This document shows, one piece after another, positions 20,750 through 32,700 of a stretch of 64,000 nucleotides of DNA. The stretch's first letter is position 1. Each line of letters starts with the position of its first letter. A program made the translations under genes and the position numbers. The notes under the pieces are model-generated. The model had not been told where the DNA came from and did no database searches. It was given only the letters and a program-made list of their open reading frames with translations. This stretch comes from Molanna angustata (Eukaryota > Arthropoda > Insecta > Trichoptera > Molannidae), in NCBI GenBank assembly GCA_963576475.1, contig OY754969.1, positions 27,280,888 through 27,344,887 of the forward strand, in the 5' to 3' direction.

Positions 20750-21665
20750 TAGTATGCATAATCAAAGTACGTACCAAACTATAAACAACACAAATTAATA
20801 AATATTTTAAGATATATTATTTTTTATATAAAACATGTAGGTATGTTTGTCAGGATAGGATAGTATGGAGGTCAGTCTGTTTTTCCTACACAGAATATGA
20901 AAACAGCATGATGGTATGTATGTATGTTTGGAGATTTAAGTATCAAAATATTAAGTCTTCTTACATATTGTGTATAGGCGACTACCATACAAATTGTATG
21001 AAGTGATGTCGTCACTAAATTAAATTTTTATAAAAATTGTAAAAAAAAAATTGAGATTTACTTCTACAATACTAATATTTTTTATAGAAAATTAAATTAT
21101 CTAGTTGGGGTGTTTTGGCTTTTTTCGATATTTTTAAAATATTTGGAAATATAGGCAGTTAAACTCATAAATTTATCATAAAAAAAATATTTTTCTTAAT
21201 AAAAAATGTTTGAGAAACCCTGGAATTTAAAAAAAAATCAATTTGAGATTTTGTATTTTTCTATGTTTATACCAATTTTCAGCGTTCTATCTTCTATGGT
21301 TTCTGAGATATATGGAAAAATAAACCAAAATTTCAAAAGTTGATAACCCCTGACTGAAACAAAAATTAAAAATTCTGAGTATAAAAGTTTTGTAGGCCTA
21401 GAACTTTTTGTATATTCTGAAATTTTGGGCTCTGTGAATTGAGCGAATCAAAGTTATAAGGGGGGACAGACAGACACACAAAACTCACATAAAATGTTCT
21501 ACACCGAATTCTGAGTAAATCCATGTATAGGAACATATATGCTGCGAAGCCTCTAAGTTGGTGTTTTTTGACTTCAAAGTTGGAAAAACCGTGAGAAATA
21601 TAGACCCTGCATACAAATCTCGCGTATCCGCTACGTACTTTGTCGATAATAGAGAAGAAAGTTCT
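20750..21665 (-). mobile_element. TCCAACTGTCGAT repeat family, reverse copy
   Basis: Runs in reverse to 14795-15830 with the same blocks in order (GGATAGGATAGTATGGAGGT CAG, TTTCTGAGATATATGGAAAA, CCAACTTTGAAGTC). It abuts the Harbinger-like element at 21695. Both terminal inverted repeats are damaged. Confidence 0.75.
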
Positions 21666-21972
21666 CTTCACCGTATTCTTAGATGAAAATCTATGGCCCA
21701 GTCGCAAAATAGGTACTTAGATGAGTTTGAGTTACAGATTTGTAATCATAGAACTTTGTTTCTCACAGAAGTCATCAAAAATCGTTACTCATCTCCCGTG
21801 AGTTTGAGTCACCAAAATCGGTGACTTTAGACGCTGAGCATGCTTTGAACTGTCAAAATCGTTTACAAACCTAGTTTATTTTAATTTTTATTCGATATAA
21901 AAACTGGTGAATTTCGAGATATTATTTTTGTGGTGAATATAAAATTATCTTCATTAAACAGGGAGCATTAAA

Positions 21973-22191
21973 ATGTCTGATATATTTGAGTTTTTGCAAG
22001 ATATTGACAATATTGGGAATACAGATGTGATTAATTTTCCCGATGAATCATTTGCCGCAAGGCGAATGAGACGCAGCAAATGTTATATTCGAAATATGAT
22101 AAACCCTATCGAATTTTATGAAAACTGTGAATTTAAAAAGCGCTACAGATTTTATCAAGGGGCCGCCCATACCTTATTATCTTTAGAGTAA
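21973..22191 (+). pseudogene. Harbinger transposase, N-terminal fragment
   Basis: 72 codons; FYENCEFKKRYRFYQGAAHTLLSLE resembles the region before the helix-turn-helix in HARBI1-like nucleases (…RYRF.K.....LL). The frame stops where the nested element begins (22189). Confidence 0.6.
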
Positions 22192-24799
22192 AAATGCAAT
22201 CAAATTCCCTCATTTTGGAGTTTAGTCACAAGTTACAGTACTGACAACAATAAGTATAAAATAAGTACTTTTTTTATCTAATGGCAATTTTTTTTTAGTG
22301 GCAATATTGAAGTAAGCAAATGACCCTGAAGTTAGAGATGGGCTCAATTCAGACAAATATTATTTTAAAATTGAATATTTTTCAATTTACAAATATGATA
22401 AATGAACAAGCATAAATCTTTTTCAATTTACAATTATGATAAATGAACAACAATTAACAATTATGATAAAGCATATTATAATAAATGTCATTTTCTACAA
22501 AAAATGTCTCATATATTTAACTTTGATTATTAAATAATTAGGATCATTCATCTGCATATAAATAAAGTAGACCTCGTAAGATTGGTTTTGCACATGTTTG
22601 TGCACGGCTAAATTCATGTCAGTCTGCCTGTCCATGAATTCGTTTGAAACCTTACTATGTCAAAATCGGCAATTTTACAGTAGAGCAAAAAAATTCATCA
22701 TTTATTGTTTGACACATTAATGTATGATAAGACAATGATTATTGCATACTAAATTATAATTGATATTTTTTTCTGAAATTAATTAGATGTCATTTTGTCG
22801 TGTTTACAACTTGATAGTTTACTAATTTAAATGTTTTTTTAAATACAAAAATTATTAGTATCATATCTTCATGATTTATATGATTAATTATTTTTGATTA
22901 ATTTCTCCTGGCGGAAATCAGATGTTATGGTGGTCTTAGCAACTTTAAATGATTTACAGAAAAGGGGATATATATTAAAAAATGCATATTTTTTTAGATA
23001 CCAAGCTTTATTAAAAAAAATCCATCGGTTCTATATTTTTCAAATTAGTGACTTGTTTACATTTTCTCCATACTTTATTTTGTAATGCCTTGATTTTCTT
23101 TTTTCGATTTTTATCAAGTATGTATGAACGAAACAGCTCTCTCTTTAAACGTATTTTTCTTGGAGTGTCCTGCATAGAAATATCATTTTCAGGCAATGTT
23201 GGATTTGATGATGAACAACTAGGCACCGAAGGTTCAAGAAGGATGGGTGAAGTTATCTGAAAAAAAAAGATTCAATGTAAATAAAGAATGTCCGCTAGTG
23301 TGTTAGTTATAAAATTTATTAACGTATATCAAAATAATGATTCAATAAGTATATAGGTAAGGATATTTAAAAACTTGTAGGTATATAAAATTTACAAAAA
23401 AGTCCGAAACAGAACAAATAAGTAATATTTAATCAACACATAATATGATAAGTACTAAGTCAGAAAAAAACTATCAACTTACTTCAGGACAAACAGTATC
23501 TAATTGAGAGAAAATTGAAGGGACAGCATTATTCTTAATTTTACTTTTATAACCACTTCGGTCAATTTCATCATCTCTGAAATGCTTTGAACAAATGACT
23601 GTACTTGAAGATGGTTGCCAATTTGGAGGACGATTGACAGCAGCAATCCACAAAGCTCTAAGAGCTGGATTTTTTGGAAATCTGTAAAAAATACACTTGT
23701 TGTTCACGTCCATTTACATAAATAAATTAAACACATTATAAATATAAAATAAAAACATTCACAATATTGTGTATTACTTAAAGATGTCAGATAAAATAAA
23801 ACTAATAAATAAAGTACGTATAAGATTATTTTAATCACATGAAATCACGTTTCACAAGAAATATAAAATAATAACGCCAGTAACTTATAGGTATTCATTT
23901 TGTCAGAGCCAACATAATATATTCTAAATTGTCTATTTTTCATAAATTAATTGTACTATGTTGCACTATTGTATTGTTGTTATTTTTGTATGTTAATGTG
24001 GATTTAAATAAATAAACAAATAAAATTTTGAATTTGCAGAAAAATTATTAGAAAATAAATATTGAAAATAAATTCATGTCCAATGCCCAACTCTACGGTC
24101 GATGAAATATGGCGGCCATTGGCCAATATCGCAGCGGATATATGTGATGTGATTGACATGCTCAATTATCTTAAATCATTAATAAAATATTTGGTGACAA
24201 TATAAAAACATTACAAATATGTGACAAAATGATTGAAAAAGCATTAACAGTGAATACAAATTATGTTTTTTCTCAAATTGTGCCCGAAACATATTACAAT
24301 ATAATGGCGGATTACGGTCTTATCCACAATTTACAAAACCAATGAAATAAAAAAAAGTAAAATTTTAAGAAACTATTACAAATAATTATATCGTTCTTAA
24401 TATTAAATCATTAAGAACGAATCATTCAAAAAAATAACTATACAATTATAATTTAGCCATGGCCAGTTGGACACGCAATATTACGTTAAATATTGTTAAA
24501 TATAGTAGGTTAGTTTCAATACTTACGAGTGAAAAGATATACCGTGTCCTTTATTCCTACATTTCACCACACAAGACCTTTTCGAGATTTTCTTTGCAAT
24601 AATTAGTCAGAAAAACGAGAAAAAACGATTTTTGGAAGCAATAATATTTTTAGGTTAAAAAACGAGATGTTTACGAAATATTTTGCGTTGCAAACAATAA
24701 GAATGAAGTTCGCGCTAGTTTGCTCGGATAACATATTTTGTTGTCAATACTGTAACTTGTGACTAAACTCCAAAATGAGGGAATTTGATTGCATTTTTA
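22189..24799 (-). mobile_element. TIR element carrying a THAP-domain gene, nested in Harbinger
   Basis: 62-bp terminal inverted repeats, 22189-22250 and 24738-24799, with one mismatch. Ends read TAAAAATGCAATCAAATTCC and the reverse, so a TA target duplication is possible. No transposase domain was found; the only gene-like content is the THAP gene on the - strand. Superfamily not decided (P-like by its THAP domain, mariner-like by TA). Confidence 0.75.
23011..24588 (-). pseudogene. THAP-domain gene, three exons, start codon lost
   Basis: THAP domains are C2CH zinc DNA-binding modules of P-element-type transposases and host regulators. Joined by phase: 24527-24588, 23483-23681, 23011-23256 (168 codons plus TAA). 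Exon 1 has SCVVKCRNKGHGISFHS; exon 2 completes it with FPKNPALRALWIAAVNRP, VICSKHF (second Cys and His) and AVPSIF. Exon 3 is a basic helix, RKIRLKRELFRSYILDKNRK then KIKALQNKVWRKCKQV, likely coiled coil, ending at TAA. All four zinc ligands are present. The place where the usual MSKR start would be reads ATC (24588-24586) and a TGA lies four codons upstream of the alanine codon, so no ATG remains unless an unseen 5' exon exists. Confidence 0.75.
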
Positions 24800-24835
24800 A
24801 TGTACTGAAGGCGCCTCCATCCTTTATTCCTCCAA

Positions 24836-25015
24836 GGATTTTATAGAGAAACTGTCCTCACTGCCATATTGCCGCTTATTCACGATGGATTGCGAAAAAT
24901 CAACAACAGAGGCATGCCTATAACGCCTGAAATTCAAATATTGATAGCCCTGAGATTCTATAATACAGAAATTGCTCGGCGATCCACTCCCAAGCATCCT
25001 GTTTTTGCTAATTAA
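24836..25015 (+). pseudogene. Harbinger transposase, second N-terminal fragment
   Basis: Reads GFYRETVLTAILPLIHDGLR then NNRGMPITPEIQILIALRFY, the typical helix-turn-helix lead (R...L....Q.L.ALRF). TAA follows at 25013. Its start overlaps in homology with the end of the first fragment, so the two are not simply one frame cut in half. Confidence 0.6.
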
Positions 25016-25459
25016 GGGCTGATATATTTTCTTATTTTCTACAATAGTAATTTTCTTCCCCAATAATTCCATTAAAAAATATTAATCATATGCAGTATTC
25101 CTTTTAGCATTCATTATTAATTCTTATTATAAAAATAAACAAAACGCGAAAGAAGCAAGTAGATGTTTTGAACTCAAATGACAGTTTTAATTCATAGATT
25201 GAAGAGAGTAGATAGGGATTTCAAAGACAAATTTAAAAAAGTAACCATAAATTTCAAAATAATTGCTGAAAACTTATGAAATTCCTACAGTTTGAGAACT
25301 ATCAAACTCAACTGAGTTTGAGTCGTTATCTCAGCTCAGACACGTCAGATTTTGGACTATGTTTACCGAAAAACCTACTCAGCTAAGAAAGCCTTGAGCT
25401 ATGCTCTCCTGAGGCACCATTGAGACCTGACTCATCTCATGTTTATGATTCTGGGCCTA

Positions 25460-27890
25460 TGTGTATTCCGTGTATTCTATTATTTTCTATGGTTACAATT
25501 ACTGTCAAAATATACTGAAAATTAGAGGTTATGTGTTCTGTGTGTAATTCGGTCGATGTTGTGTCCGTTGTAATAAATTGTTACTGTCAATAATTATTAT
25601 ACGAATGTAAGTTTACCAGATTTTAAAACATGTAGTTAGAATTTCATTTTTTCACTATAAAAATATATTACGATGTAGGTTTTTTCACTATAAAAATATA
25701 TTACACACTTCGATAGCAATTACTTGCTAAGTACAGGTGTTTTTGTAAATAGAACAGGTTGTATTATAGAGAGAAACTTGTTAATTAAGAATAAGCATTA
25801 TATCTCTTGTTTTCGCACCTTTTAGTTTTTTGGACAACAGTGAATTTGTAAGTTAAAGTGCCTATTGAATCGAATCTACAGGTAGTGATATCCTATATAA
25901 AATGTTTTTTTGGTCAAAAGCACAATAATCATCTTACCTTTTGAGTAAAATGCATAAACGTTACTTATTAGGAATGGGATTTTTGTATTTTCCTTGCACT
26001 GTGACTATTTGAGGTCTATTGTGCATATCAGAAAGTTTACTTGATAATCTGTAGTTTTTATGCACATTTTAGTTAATATATGATTGGATCATGGAAACAA
26101 TATGAAGTTAAAAGAAGAAAATATAATGGTTAAAAAAAAATGTAGGATAGTTATCGCATTGTATTGTGCAAAATTTTCCCTGCTGGTGAACCCCTGGCAA
26201 TTATATTTAGTCGATAAGTCTTTTTGAACTGCAAATGTTAAAGTAAAAATGTGTAATGTAAGTATTTTTAAAAAGAGTAAAATATTAATATTATTGCAGT
26301 GATAAATGCATAGGAATTATATATAAGGTTTGATATCCTTCTGTAAAATATATTTTTCCGTTCATGACAATGTGTACAATATTCAAATTTCATTGTTTTT
26401 CTTAGAAATGAAATTGTGGAGATACAAAATTGGAAGAAATAAAACACTTTTTAATTCATCAGTCATTTTTTAATATTTCTTATAACTAACACTTTGATAA
26501 TATAGAACTGTTTATTATAAGACTGGCGACATGACTGGAATATTCCATTATTGAATTCAAATGATCCTTACCACACGGAATGAATGAAACAATGCGGTTT
26601 TTGTTTTATTAAATTAATTCTTGCTTGCATTTCTTGTTGGCTGTAAAACTATAAAATTGTTATCCCCTGTAAAGAAATTTAAGGAAATTTCAGTTCATTT
26701 TTAAACTAATTTAATGATTTACTAAATAAATTATAATTTTTAATTGGTTTTCAAGATATGGATCAGGTCTACAGAAATGTCCAGATTTTGATAAAGCTTA
26801 ATAATATATAGTTTTGTGATATAAGAATTCTGATCTGATTCTGATCTCAAATATTTATGTAGATATATTCCTAATATAAAAAAAATTCTTGGTATTAGTT
26901 CTATTGAAATTTATTTGATTATCGACGCATTTCGTGCAAGGCACATCGTCAAAATAATTCTGACGATGACAATGTGCCGTGCACGAAACGTGTCGATAAT
27001 CAAATAAATTTCAATAGAACTAATAGTCAAATATTTATTTAGACTAGAGCTCGCGCAGAGGTCAAAATTCGACCGTCATTCATTAAATTTTTAAATTCAT
27101 TGGACCTGATTTATGATAAATAACATCATGTTTTCATTAAGGAGTACATAGTTTTCACATACAAAGTACCTTTAATTGTCTAAGTATCATTTAAATTGTT
27201 TAACAGTAGGTATGTATTAAAATATGCATTTTTCTTTAACATGTTCTGAAATTTGAATTTAAACAACTGTGTAATAGGTACGACATTGACAGTTCAAACA
27301 TAAACAACGATCATGAAAGAGAGGGGATATGTAAGTATGACTACTGCAGTGTGACTGCCTCGGTTATTTGAATATTTTGGGCACAGTAGCTTATACTGGG
27401 TGTATTTTTTATAATAATTTACATTAGATTATATTATTATTACACTAAACTGTATAAACAGTTTGTCAGTGCAAGTTAGACTGTTTCAAATAAGGCTTCC
27501 CCTCTCTTTTACGTTCAACAATACAATCACGGAAAATGGTTCGACGTTAAATATTTTTTTTTATTTAATTATTAATGTATTAATATTAGCCTTCTACACC
27601 CCTCTTTCATATATGCTGAATTTCAAACAGTTTGCTTAAAAAGCAGTCCGAAGTTTTTGCTTCACGTATTGAGTAATATATAGATTATGTAAAATGATTT
27701 AATGTAATTGGATCACAAGTAATGGAAACTTTCCATAGTTTCTCTAATAATCATTTAGTATATCTGCCATTTATTTATTATTTATTTATCCTATGACATA
27801 GTGAATTTACATTATTGTGTTGGTTATATTTTATTCATTCTGAAATATCATAACAAATAAACAGTTTATTGATGAGTTAGCTTCTACCTT
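25460..27890. other. Gene-free AT-rich DNA; one foldback within
   Basis: No supported ORF. A 25-bp phrase TTTTTTCACTATAAAAATAT is repeated at 25647 and 25680. The foldback at 26894 is listed separately. Confidence 0.4.
26894..27024. repeat. Foldback with GCATTTCGTGC core, copy 2
   Basis: Arms of about 57 bp, from ATTAGTTCTATTGAAATTTA to ACTAAT, with only a few mismatches. The core ATTATCGACGCATTTCGTGC and GGCACATCGTC is shared with 1113-1248. Confidence 0.85.
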
Positions 27891-27910
27891 CACATTTACC
27901 CCCCCCCGAG

Positions 27911-28073
27911 CAACGCAGGGTTACATACATACATTCGTATGGTGAGTCAGGCGCTCACAAGATTACGCTAAGTTCCCTAAGCCATATTCTGGCTTCGGTC
28001 GTCAGGTTATTTATATCCTCCACCACTCCATCGAATCTGTGGGATGGACACATAGTCACAACGCAGGGTTAAA
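27911..28073 (-). mobile_element. Short insertion flanked by 13-bp direct repeats
   Basis: CAACGCAGGGTTA at 27912-27924 and 28061-28073 brackets about 136 bp that starts with a CATA-type simple tract, as in the (TATG)n tails of local LINEs. Likely a small retroposon in reverse orientation. Confidence 0.5.
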
Positions 28074-28092
28074 AAACTATTATATAACAACG

Positions 28093-28535
28093 TTCAATAT
28101 TAAATCTCTGGTTCAGATTAAGAACAAATCATGATACTGAATTCTGTTTTTTGGTATGTTAGAGCAAAATTTTGCAATGGCATTTATTTTATAATTTAAT
28201 ATATTGTAATCTCATTTGTCTTATTTTGTCCCTTTATTTATGAATTGCTTATAGTTATGTATTCAGTAAGTGTATTTCTAGTTTTAAAATATATAATAAT
28301 AATATTGAATGTTCAATATATAAACTCTGGTTCAGATTAAGAACAAGTCATGAATATGTGTATTGACTATACATAAGCTGATTCATAAGGGTACTGAATT
28401 CTGTGTTTAGATATGTTAGAGCAAAATTTTGCAGTGGCTTTTATAATACGATATATTGTAATCTCATTTTGTCCTTATGATTGTCATTTGCTTACAATTA
28501 TGTATAAAGTAAGTGTATTTCTAGTTTTAAAAGCA
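28093..28535 (+). repeat. Tandem duplication of about 220 bp
   Basis: CTCTGGTTCAGATTAAGAAC ... GTTAGAGCAAAATTTTGCA ... AAGTGTATTTCTAGTTTTAAAA appears at 28110-28290 and again at 28325-28530, diverged with indels. Confidence 0.75.
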
Positions 28536-28539
28536 TAAA

Positions 28540-29400
28540 TTTAGATAGTGACTTTATTACATCTGATTCTATAACTTTTAAGATATTTCTGGCTAAAATA
28601 GGTGCATCCCTATTTCATTTAAATCACGTTGATATTCTGTAATGTTCTTACTTGAAGTAAGTCACAAATTAGTTATTTTCCCTATTCTATAACCACATTT
28701 TAGTCAAATCAATTGTCAAAAAATTCCTGATCGTAGTTCACACATATTTGCACGCTACCAGTTTTTTTACAGCAGCCCGAAATATTTTAGAAGTTGAAAA
28801 CATCAGGAATAAAAAAACAGAGAATATTAGCGCAGTACAATTGAAATGTTGGGTTAGGTGACGTGACATAAATAAACATGGCTGGATATATGCATGGTCT
28901 GCGGCATAGACAATTTGAATTCATATACATATTTTTTTTTAATCTTGTAGATTTCAGTTTTTAGAACAATGTTAGTTACAGAATACAAATTAAGTTTAAA
29001 CAAATTTTATTTTATGAAATTTTAGAATTTTATATTTAATTTCAAAAGGTTACAGAATTGGACTTATTGTCAATTATCTAAATAAAAAAATATAAACTAT
29101 GGAAAGTAATCAAGAAATTATTTTATGGTCTAATTTATTTTTGTACAAAGTTTCTATGATTTATAAATTTACATAAAACTACAACCGTGAGAATATTATT
29201 TAAGGTGGTTAAATGTTTTATGTGAATTGCAGTCTTTTGAAATAGTTGTGTTTCATGTAAATAAACTGTTTGCTGTGTAGTTAACTTAGTCTTATGAAAG
29301 CAATAATTACACCAGACTCTGTATTTAAGTTAGCTGGTTCGAATTTACACATGCAATGTTATTTCTGTGATATAAACATTCTGTGAAATAACATTTATGT
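28540..29400. other. 3' flank of the carboxypeptidase gene; no other gene
   Basis: Probably includes its 3' UTR. GTTATTTCTGTGATAT is repeated at 29359 and 29399 with an inverted GAAATAAC between. Confidence 0.4.
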
Positions 29401-29420
29401 TATTTCTGTGATATGTACAT

Positions 29421-29742
29421 TCACTTAGTTTTAGATTTTTCTACAATACTCTTAGCTTTGGTCAACTTTTTTCGTTTTTTCTTTTTTTTAGCCGTTTTTT
29501 CAGGAACTTCATTAGAATCAAATGAATCTGACAAATCAGATGGAACATTTGGTTTTGGTTGTTCGGCTTTAGATTTAGACTTTCGCGTTTGTACAGCAGT
29601 TGTTACATATCCACTTGTGCGGAATCGGCTTCGTGCAGTTTTTCTTTCTTCGTTGGACACCTTTGTTGTGAACTGTTCGTTGCTGACTGAGTCAATAACT
29701 GTAAAGCTAGTGTTGTTACTGTGTTCTCGAGTTGCTTTGATT
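29421..29742 (-). CDS. AGBL2/3: AGBL2/3 exon 17 (stop)
   Basis: Acceptor ttccag/aatcaa, open to TGA at 29423-29421. It encodes a Ser/Thr- and Lys-rich end finishing [13 protein letters not shown] possible poly(A) signal (AATAAA on the - strand) lies at 29134-29139. Confidence 0.82.
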
Positions 29743-32700
29743 CTGGAAAATAGTACAAAAACAAAAAATATAATACATCATCAAAGTACTTTTGCGTCCT
29801 GGGTTCGATTCCCAGCAGAGGAGAAATTTATTTAAATTCATTTCTCACGCAAATATTTCTTGTCTGGGCTGGAAACACTGGTTAGTTGGAAGAAATTGCC
29901 ATACGGCAATAAACTCGCAACTTACCCAGGGTGCAAGGAAGTGTTCATTATTATTATTTTTTTTTATACAGGCATTTTGAGTAAAGTTAATCTCACTGAT
30001 TTTTTTTAACTAAAAGAAATAAATTGAATGACATTGACATAGTACATTAGTTATTTTCAAAGTACAGTACATTGAAGGTACAAAAATATATTTGCGATAC
30101 ATTATTTATATTATGTACAAAAAGATAAAAAAATTTTATTCATTCAGCTGTATTTTTGGTATTAATACAGTTACTACAGTTTATTGAAACAAATTGACTT
30201 TTTTGAACAAAATTTTTCATTTTATTACTTTCTAAATAATTTTAATACAAATGTGTACCTAGTTTTTTTCTTCCATGTCCTTGATATAGTTGTTTGGTCC
30301 CTTTGTAAATATTCATTAACCACATCAGTCAGTTTGATTTTCATCTTAGTCTTTGGTTTGGTTTTTTTAGATTTCACTTCGTCTTTTCTTATTTCTTTGT
30401 TTGCATAATTACTTTCTATAGCTTCTAATTTCTTTGAACACGATCTAAAATATACATTTTGTATTTTATTAAATACCGATGTTCAGTAACCCAATTATGA
30501 AAAAATATGTTACTCATCTTTGATTTAGATACATTTAAAATGAAAATATTTTACTTGTTCTTACCTTAATAGAGATTCGCTATCTGCAATGTAACTGTTC
30601 ATTGCTAAATTGGAAATTCCCCAAGATAATGGTATATAAGTGTTGGATGTATCAGATTGTACTCCTGTCCATACATTCTTTTTCAATGTTGTCAATTTTA
30701 TTTGCAGTTCTGATGGTTGGGACCGACGTGACAGCTTGTTTTCACACACACTTCTGCAATATTAAAAGGTACGTACATTCAAATACATTGGTAATATTGA
30801 AAGACCAAGTAGAACCATGGTTTAGGTGTAGTCAAACATCACAGTTACTTTGCTATATGTGTGTAAAGTGTGACGTCATACACGGAATACAGTATGGAAT
30901 ATGGTCCAACTGTCAAATATTTCAAGTTTAATCCTTACCTCAATAAGATTTATTTGCTTATTTTAGGGAACGTAGGAAGATGTATATGTACTTGTTTAAC
31001 AAGGACATATTCATTTTTTTTAATTAAAAAAAAAGAATGCTTTATATTTTTTTAGTTGATTAATTTCAATTTAGAACTACAGAAGAAATTAGGTGAATTA
31101 TAATCTTTAGAAAAATTACTTACTTAATTGGTGGAAAACATCTAAATTGATGCCAGGCGGCTGTTTTAGTTTTTCCACTTTCTGACATTTCTGTGAAGGA
31201 TGAAATAGTACGAGGCCGGTTTCTAATTGGACTAGAATTTTTTTCTTTATCGGAGGGGTCAGGTGATTCAAATGTCTGAAAAAACAAGATATATTTAATG
31301 TTTTCTGAATAGTCTTAATTCTGTTATTTTTTTTGTTTTGTTTTGTTTATCAACAAAAACCTAAGAAGTGATTCATTGCATATGTAAGATGAATGTATCA
31401 ATGATTTTAGATATTAAGTATTTGTTCAAAGAAAAAGCTTCCAACTTTATCCTTGAATTTAATCCAAAAAAATTGAATCAATTCGTTTTTGTTTACATTC
31501 ATGAAAATATTATTTTTTAAATTTACTAAATGATGTTCTTACCCGAGCTGGGGTAACTTTTAATTCTGGTGGGATCCATCTTCTGTGACGACTTTTAGAC
31601 TTCTTGGATGATCTGAATTGTTTATGTAGCCTTCTCACGGGGCTTGAATCATCAGCCGTATCTATATCTGAGGAATATTCTCCAATATCACTTCCTTGGT
31701 CTGTAGTCAAATCTATTGTTGTTCTATATACCTATAAATTAAAAAAAAATCTGTTTGACTGTTTTTTACTCCTCACTAACCCAATGGTATATAATGGGGA
31801 GTTATGAATTCGCAACTTTAAGGCTACTTTTTTGTTGCCAATTATCAACTAGTATCATGCTGAGATTGTATTCTGAAATTTTCATTAAAATATATCTGTG
31901 TGTGTGTGCTGTGTGCTATGTGTTATGTATTTTTGTTTATTCTACTTAATCGATTATCTAGACTAAAGTACTCATTTGGTTATTTTAAAATTATGCAAAT
32001 ATGTATATCTAATACTCGCTTAGACCCTATTAGATTTTGAAGGATATCTGAATAGTGCTTCTCGATTTTTTTAACTGTCACATATTTCTAAGTGACCCCA
32101 AACTTGGAGTGACTTGGTAGTGAAGAGTTTAGCGTTAGCCACAACCCACTTGTTTTTTTCGTGATAATTGATTGACTATTCATGAAAAATAACATAACCA
32201 CAGTGAACTTCATATTATTTAATACAAGATGTGCAAAAGGCGCTTTTTTAAGAAAAAGAAGAGCAAATCTTGATGAGAATGTGAGAAATGTTAGTTGGCC
32301 TTCCATATGCTAGAATGCTTTAAAGCTTATCATACCTTTCCAAAAATAAAAATAAAATAACTTGTACCGACATTTATTGTTAAATGATGTATGCAGTTAT
32401 TGGTGTCGTAAAATTTGTAATGTTCTTTATTTGTTGTGAAATTAGGTTTTCTTAGCTGTTGTATCCAATAAAATAAATAAAATAAAATAAACTACATGGA
32501 GATGAGCTATAACGAATCATTAAAAAATCATTTAATTGTTTATCGTTTTTAATTTATGTGTTTAATTTATCTTATGTTATTGTAATAAAAAAGTAGCCAA
32601 AATGATGTAGTGCACTGTATGAACAATTCAGTGTTGCAATGGGTTAAATATATAATAGTTATTGTGATTTCATATCATAAAATAAACTTACAGGTAATGT

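Larger units (their letters stand above)
21695..25457 (+). mobile_element. PIF/Harbinger-like element, nonautonomous, with nested insertion
   Basis: Ends GGCCCAG (21695) and CTGGGCC (25451-25457), with further imperfect inverted similarity (..AGATGAGT..), are flanked by TAT on both sides (21692-21694, 25458-25460), a 3-bp duplication as in PIF/Harbinger. Inside are two pieces of Harbinger transposase N-terminal coding sequence (21973-22191, 24836-25015). The DDE region is missing. A 2.6-kb TIR element lies between them. Confidence 0.7.

Noticed and set aside
24824..25072. 82-codon reverse ORF
   Set aside because: Shadow of the Harbinger transposase fragment on the + strand.
30602..31055. Forward ORFs of 109 and 61 codons
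   Set aside because: The first overlaps AGBL exon 15 on the opposite strand; the second lies in intron and repeat sequence.
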